This document shows positions 41,044-44,466 of a stretch of 44,466 nt of DNA, piece after piece. This DNA is from an uncultured Sutterella sp. (GTDB lineage: Bacteria; Pseudomonadota; Gammaproteobacteria; Burkholderiales; Burkholderiaceae_F). The notes under the pieces are model-generated. The model was given only the letters and a program-made list of their open reading frames with translations. It did no database searches and had not been told where the DNA came from. Position numbers and translations under genes: made by a program. How positions within the stretch are numbered: position 1 is the stretch's first letter; each line of letters opens with the position of its first letter. Where the stretch lies: the NCBI GenBank assembly GCA_900543805.1, contig UQTE01000021.1, positions 1-44,466 of the forward strand. Direction: 5' to 3'.

Positions 41044-41742
41044 TTACCTGGCGAAGGGATCCTTCGTGGGATCGGCGCTTCGGACGTACTCCGTATATTG
41101 TGCGACGGCGTCGGCCTTTTCAGCGCCGAAACGGTCGGCGAGGAACCCGAGCGCCATGTCCATCCCGGCCGTGAGCCCGGAAGACGTGTAGAACTTGCCG
41201 TCGACGCACCAGCGGGCGCTCTTTTGCCAGCGCACGGAGGGAAGAGTCTTCAGGGCCATCGGAACGGCGTTCTTGTTCGTCGTCGCGCGGCGCCCGTTCA
41301 AAAGTCCCGTGCGCCCGAGAAGGACCGAACCCGTGCAAACCGTGAGCACCCAGGGCGCTTGCTCGGCCAGGGTCTTGACGCGTGCGAAGAATTCGGGCGG
41401 AAGCTTCAGCCACTGAGGCGCCGCTCCGGGAAGAAGCAGCAGTCCCTCGGGATCGGCCTTTTCCACCGCCTCGACGGCGACGGGAACGCCCTGCGCGCTT
41501 TTCACGACGCCCGCAATCATGCCGTAGAAACGAATGTCGTAGACGCCCGCGTAAGCGAGCATTTCGACGGGACCCATCGCGTCGATCGTTTCGAAGCCTT
41601 CGAAAAGGAAAACGTTGAGGGGCGTCTTTTCCGTGTCACCCGCCGTTTGCGGGGTTTGTTTTTCAGAAGCGAAGACCGAAGCGTGAGAAGCGACCGCAAG
41701 ACCGGCGGCCGCACCCTGAAGAAGCGTTCTGCGCGAAAGCAT
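41044..41742 (-). CDS. DJ-1/PfpI family protein with Tat-type signal
   Basis: This 232-residue protein belongs to the DJ-1/PfpI superfamily, resembling isocyanide hydratase (InhA). The nucleophile is Cys 136 in VLTVCTGSVLLGRTGLLNGR, the conserved Asp is residue 55 in FETIDAMGPVEML, and ATTNK follows. Unusually the N-terminus is a twin-arginine signal: SRRTLLQGAAAGLAVASHAS, with cleavage likely after about residue 26 (FASEK). Most relatives are cytoplasmic. AGGAGA lies upstream of the ATG at 41742. It sits between assT and the LysR gene, on the same strand as both. Isocyanide hydratase activity is not demonstrated; chaperone or deglycase roles are alternatives. Confidence 0.85.
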   Translation of the reverse strand: MLSRRTLLQGAAAGLAVASHASVFASEKQTPQTAGDTEKTPLNVFLFEGFETIDAMGPVEMLAYAGVYDIRFYGMIAGVVKSAQGVPVAVEAVEKADPEGLLLLPGAAPQWLKLPPEFFARVKTLAEQAPWVLTVCTGSVLLGRTGLLNGRRATTNKNAVPMALKTLPSVRWQKSARWCVDGKFYTSSGLTAGMDMALGFLADRFGAEKADAVAQYTEYVRSADPTKDPFAR

Positions 41743-41851
41743 GAAGAGTCTCTCCTGATTCGAAAAGTTCCGGGGATTCTTTGATCCCCTGCGATGTTTC
41801 TGCAGTATGCACGCGCGAGGTGAGCGGAGCCTTAGAAGGACGGCCGGAGAA

Positions 41852-41912
41852 GAAAAAGAAGCGCTCCCCGGAGACTCCTCCCGGAAAGCGCCTCAACGCA
41901 GGAGACCTGCGT
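41852..41912 (-). terminator. Rho-independent terminator of assT, with an extra hairpin
   Basis: GCGCTCCCCGG (41861-41871) pairs with CCGGAAAGCGC (41881-41891) through two wobbles, followed on the minus strand by TTCTTTTTCTT. A short perfect hairpin ACGCAGG/CCTGCGT (41896-41912) comes first. Confidence 0.85.
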
Positions 41913-41967
41913 CGTACGGACATTTCGGATTGCTCCCCCATTGTCCGCACGAACCGCTCTTCTTCGA

Positions 41968-43809
41968 TTACTTGGCCTTGGCCGGATCGAAGGCGAGCTG
42001 AACGTTGAAGGGCCAGGCCTGATAGCCCATCGTGTCCTGCAGGCGGATCAAAACGCTCGGATCCGTTTCGCCGAACTTGTACTCGGCGATGTAGGGATGC
42101 GGCTTGATGGGAGCGCCCGTCTTGTCGCCCGAAGGCGCACCGGCGAGACCCGCGGTCGAGTAGTAGATGAAGAAGGAGTCCTTGTCGTCCATGTACTTCG
42201 TGAGACCGGTCACGGGCGAGTAGTAGTCGTGGCCTTCCTTCTTGCCCACTTCGTAGATCTGTTCGACCGTCATCTTCTTCTGGTCGATCTTGTAGACCAC
42301 CCCGCGGGTGTACTTCATTTCGGGCAGAGCCGGCTGTTCCATGCCGCGGGCGTCGCCGTTGTCAAAGGCCGAGACATAGATCACGTCCTTCGTCGACTTC
42401 GAATCGATTCGCCAGGCGGTGTGCTGCGTCCACGTCCAGTCGAAGCCGCCTTCACAGACGGAACCTTCGCACTTGATCTTGTTGCCGTCCTTGTCAACGG
42501 GCGTCAAGACCTTTTTGGCGAGGTCGACCTTCCAGCCTTCAGGCGAAGCGAGAATCCACTTAACCTTCTTGTCGCGGCCGATCTTGATGATGGCGGACTG
42601 ATGGCGCGACGAAATGATGATCGAGTCGTCGGTCGGGTCATAGTCGACCGAGTTCACGTGCGCCCAGTTGCGGCCCGGACCCACGCCCGGGATGTCGCCG
42701 AACTTGTCTTCCTTGTCCATGGCGGCGAGCTCTTCGGCGGACAAGGTCTTGCCGGCCTGGGAGGCGTCGATGTTGAGGCAGACGGCGCCCTGGTCGAGAG
42801 CCTTGATCACGTTGTCGCGATACGGATCGAGAATTTCGAAGAGTCGGAATTCGTCGACCGCGCGGCCGTCGGCGTCCACTTCGGCGATCACGTCGCGCAC
42901 CGTATGAACGCGCTTGCCGTCGGGACGGCGCAGGTCGGCCGAAGCGACACGCAGGAAGACGTGGCCGTTCTGGGCGGCGTCGAGAGCGTGCGAGTAGTCC
43001 GAATAGTTGGAGGGGAGACGACGGTTGAAGATTTCACGACCGAGCATGTCGTACTTGGCGTAGCGCTGACCGTAGCCGAACATGAGGCCGCCGTCCTGCG
43101 TCTGCTGGAAGCCCATGAGAATGCCGGACTTGTAGGGCTGTTCCGGATCGTACATGTTGGAGTCGGGCAGGAGATACCAGCGCACCGTACCCGTCGCGTC
43201 GATGATGGCGTTTTCCGGACCGTAGGCCCATTCGAGCGCGCCGCCCATCGGATTGTTCCAGACGAAGCGCGAAGCGTCGGGCGGGGTCGGAATCAGGTTG
43301 TTGACGAAGTAGAGACGGTCGCTGAAGGCCTTGTCCATCTTTTCGACCTTGGCGTTGAAGGTCGTATGCGTCTGGCCGGTCGTGCCGTTCGAGCGCAGGA
43401 AGACCGGAGCCGTATAGAACTGGTAGCGGTCCTTGAAGTGTTCGGTCTTGCCGTTGAAGACGCGGTCGTATTCGACTTCCACCGTGTTGAGGTAGTCGGG
43501 ATAGAGACCGAAGACGGGGATGCCCGCATGGGTGCGGACGTTTTCGTCCGAGACCGAGTAGCGGATCGTCTGGCCGCCCATCTTCGGGAGGACCGTGACG
43601 GTCGCGTTCTTGACGACGTAGCCGCCGTTGCGGATGACGGCGGTGAGCGGCGCGATCTTGTAAGGATTGACCATCACTTCGCCGATGTTGCCCTGCGCCT
43701 TGAAGGCGACGGCCGGGCCGCTCGCGCCGCCCGAAGCGAGGACGCCGCCCGAGAGCGCGGCGATGCCCGCCGCAAAAGCCGCATAGACGGCAATACGCTT
43801 GATCTGCAT
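41968..43809 (-). CDS. assT: Arylsulfate sulfotransferase
   Basis: This periplasmic enzyme moves sulfate from one phenolic sulfate ester to another phenol without PAPS. It has 613 residues, with a signal peptide over about residues 1-26. The catalytic residues known in E. coli AssT are all present by motif: His 463 (TWTQHTAW, the covalent sulfohistidine), His 274 (YSHALDAAQ), His 384 (NWAHVNSV) and Arg 402 (SSRHQSAI). Cys 447 and Cys 452 (KCEGSVC) match the structural disulfide near the active site. The ATG at 43809 is preceded by AAGGAAA. A dsbL-like gene is divergent from it. In gut bacteria AssT acts on phenolic and drug sulfates; the natural donor here is unknown. Confidence 0.95.
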   Translation of the reverse strand: MQIKRIAVYAAFAAGIAALSGGVLASGGASGPAVAFKAQGNIGEVMVNPYKIAPLTAVIRNGGYVVKNATVTVLPKMGGQTIRYSVSDENVRTHAGIPVFGLYPDYLNTVEVEYDRVFNGKTEHFKDRYQFYTAPVFLRSNGTTGQTHTTFNAKVEKMDKAFSDRLYFVNNLIPTPPDASRFVWNNPMGGALEWAYGPENAIIDATGTVRWYLLPDSNMYDPEQPYKSGILMGFQQTQDGGLMFGYGQRYAKYDMLGREIFNRRLPSNYSDYSHALDAAQNGHVFLRVASADLRRPDGKRVHTVRDVIAEVDADGRAVDEFRLFEILDPYRDNVIKALDQGAVCLNIDASQAGKTLSAEELAAMDKEDKFGDIPGVGPGRNWAHVNSVDYDPTDDSIIISSRHQSAIIKIGRDKKVKWILASPEGWKVDLAKKVLTPVDKDGNKIKCEGSVCEGGFDWTWTQHTAWRIDSKSTKDVIYVSAFDNGDARGMEQPALPEMKYTRGVVYKIDQKKMTVEQIYEVGKKEGHDYYSPVTGLTKYMDDKDSFFIYYSTAGLAGAPSGDKTGAPIKPHPYIAEYKFGETDPSVLIRLQDTMGYQAWPFNVQLAFDPAKAK

Positions 43810-44288
43810 GCTGTTTCCTTTTTTCTTGGAGAAGACGATGCTGCCGACCCCTGTCGGGATCGGCGGTTCACTGCCGATCGTAGAGAAGGAAACGCGCCGG
43901 ACCAACGGCGAAAAGCGAGAAACAGGTTTCCGAATATCGGAAACCTTAAAATCGAACTCACGCGTCGGTACTTTTTCCGAAAGATAAAAGCGGGGGTTCT
44001 TACGTGAGTAAGCACTCACCTTCACGAAAAGTCGCTTTCAACAGATATGTCGTAAAACAGTAGGACGCATCAACAAAACGGAAAAGTCTTTTTCCGTTTT
44101 TCGAGAAAAGAGGGAGAAAACCCTTGAACCGCACGGAATGACGAAATTGTAATCAGCGCAGGGACGAAGAAGAACCCCTATACTCCCCCGCAACGTCGGC
44201 CGTCTCGAGCCGCTTTCCGATTTTTGAAAAGACTTTCCGATCCGACGTCCGAAAGTTTTTCGTTCATCTTCTTCGAAAGGAAATCACC
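43810..44288. promoter_or_regulatory. Divergent assT-dsbL regulatory region
   Basis: 479 bases without a gene. It holds a 21-bp inverted repeat GGTTTCCGA-ATA-TCGGAAACC (43925-43945), a 6-bp inverted repeat GTGAGT-AAGC-ACTCAC (44004-44019), and an 11-bp A/T-capped hairpin AAAACGGAAAA/TTTTCCGTTTT (44075-44100). TATACT (44179-44184) is a -10 candidate for dsbL, and CTTTCCGAT occurs twice (44212-44220 and 44230-44238) in the dsbL leader. Confidence 0.6.
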
Positions 44289-44466
44289 ATGTTTCGCCGC
44301 ACTCTGATTCAGGCCGCCGCCGCGCTCGCCTGCGCCGCCGCCATTCCGTCCGCCTTCGCCTTCACTGAAGGCACCGACTACGTCGCGCTCTCCGCTCCGC
44401 TTCCGGGCGGCGAAGGCAAGCTCGTCAAGGTCTGGTCCTACGACTGCCCCTTCTGCTTCAAGTACG
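44289..44466 (+). CDS. dsbL: DsbL-like thiol-disulfide oxidoreductase (partial, cut by window end)
   Basis: Only 59 residues are in the window. A signal peptide (MFRRTLIQAAAALACAAAIP, cleavage near residue 24, SAFA) leads to a thioredoxin-fold start VKVWSYDCPFCFKY. The active site is CPFC (Cys 53, Cys 56), the form of DsbL in uropathogenic E. coli; DsbA has CPHC. In that organism dsbL and dsbI serve the AssT enzyme, and here the gene is divergent from assT. AGGAAA lies upstream of the ATG. DsbA is the alternative; the rest of the protein and a possible dsbI lie beyond the window. Confidence 0.82.
   Translation, partial: MFRRTLIQAAAALACAAAIPSAFAFTEGTDYVALSAPLPGGEGKLVKVWSYDCPFCFKY

Overview
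The window is a high-GC, densely coded chromosomal segment from a betaproteobacterium. Sutterellaceae (Sutterella-like gut anaerobes) fits best. That placement is an inference from the leuS / lptE-holA-proA neighbourhood, the rpsP-rimM-trmD-rplS operon, QueH-type queuosine synthesis, an AssT/DsbL-type sulfotransferase module and a large set of ureide and small-molecule transport genes. I see no phage genes, insertion sequences, CRISPR arrays, rRNA genes or tRNA genes.

Layout. 1-17 kb is mainly housekeeping: uvrD (-), leuS (+), an inserted oxidoreductase/aminotransferase pair, lptE-holA-proA and a 23S rRNA methyltransferase (+), a small lipoprotein (-), the rpsP-rimM-trmD-rplS operon (-) and etfB-etfA (-). 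17-22 kb is a complete glycerol-3-phosphate ABC transporter (ugpB-A-E-C, -), with a YqaA/DedA-like membrane gene one base after ugpC. 22-26 kb holds yggS-proC (-), queH and an AEC-family carrier (+). 25.7-31.5 kb is an accessory block on the minus strand: a DUF401 permease, an NCS1 nucleobase/hydantoin/allantoin-type permease, a SagB-like nitroreductase paired with an unrecognised protein, and an AraC-type regulator. 31.6-37.4 kb is a ureide gene cluster (-): allE, an aspartate-carbamoyltransferase-like enzyme, a YfcC-type carrier, allB and carbamate kinase. 37.8-39.8 kb holds gltX and a DUF3592 membrane protein (+). 40-44.5 kb holds a LysR regulator, a Tat-exported DJ-1/PfpI protein and the arylsulfate sulfotransferase assT (-). 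A dsbL-like gene is divergent from assT and is cut by the window end.

How the genes work together. The best candidate for a new system is the ureide cluster. Allantoinase (AllB) and ureidoglycine aminohydrolase (AllE) sit with a carbamoyltransferase that has the ATCase signature but a changed acceptor pocket, with carbamate kinase, and with a carrier. This predicts substrate-level ATP formation from allantoin-derived carbamoyl groups. The carbamoyltransferase would replace the multi-subunit oxamate carbamoyltransferase used by Escherichia coli. Allantoate amidohydrolase is not in the window. The NCS1 permease and AraC regulator just downstream may belong to the same physiology.

The assT/dsbL pair matches the dedicated sulfotransferase-oxidase module known from uropathogenic E. 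coli. Its 479-bp divergent promoter region carries several TTTCCGA-type inverted and direct repeats. Several operons here have strong intercistronic or leader stem-loops. Those calls come from reading the sequence by eye and have not been folded computationally.
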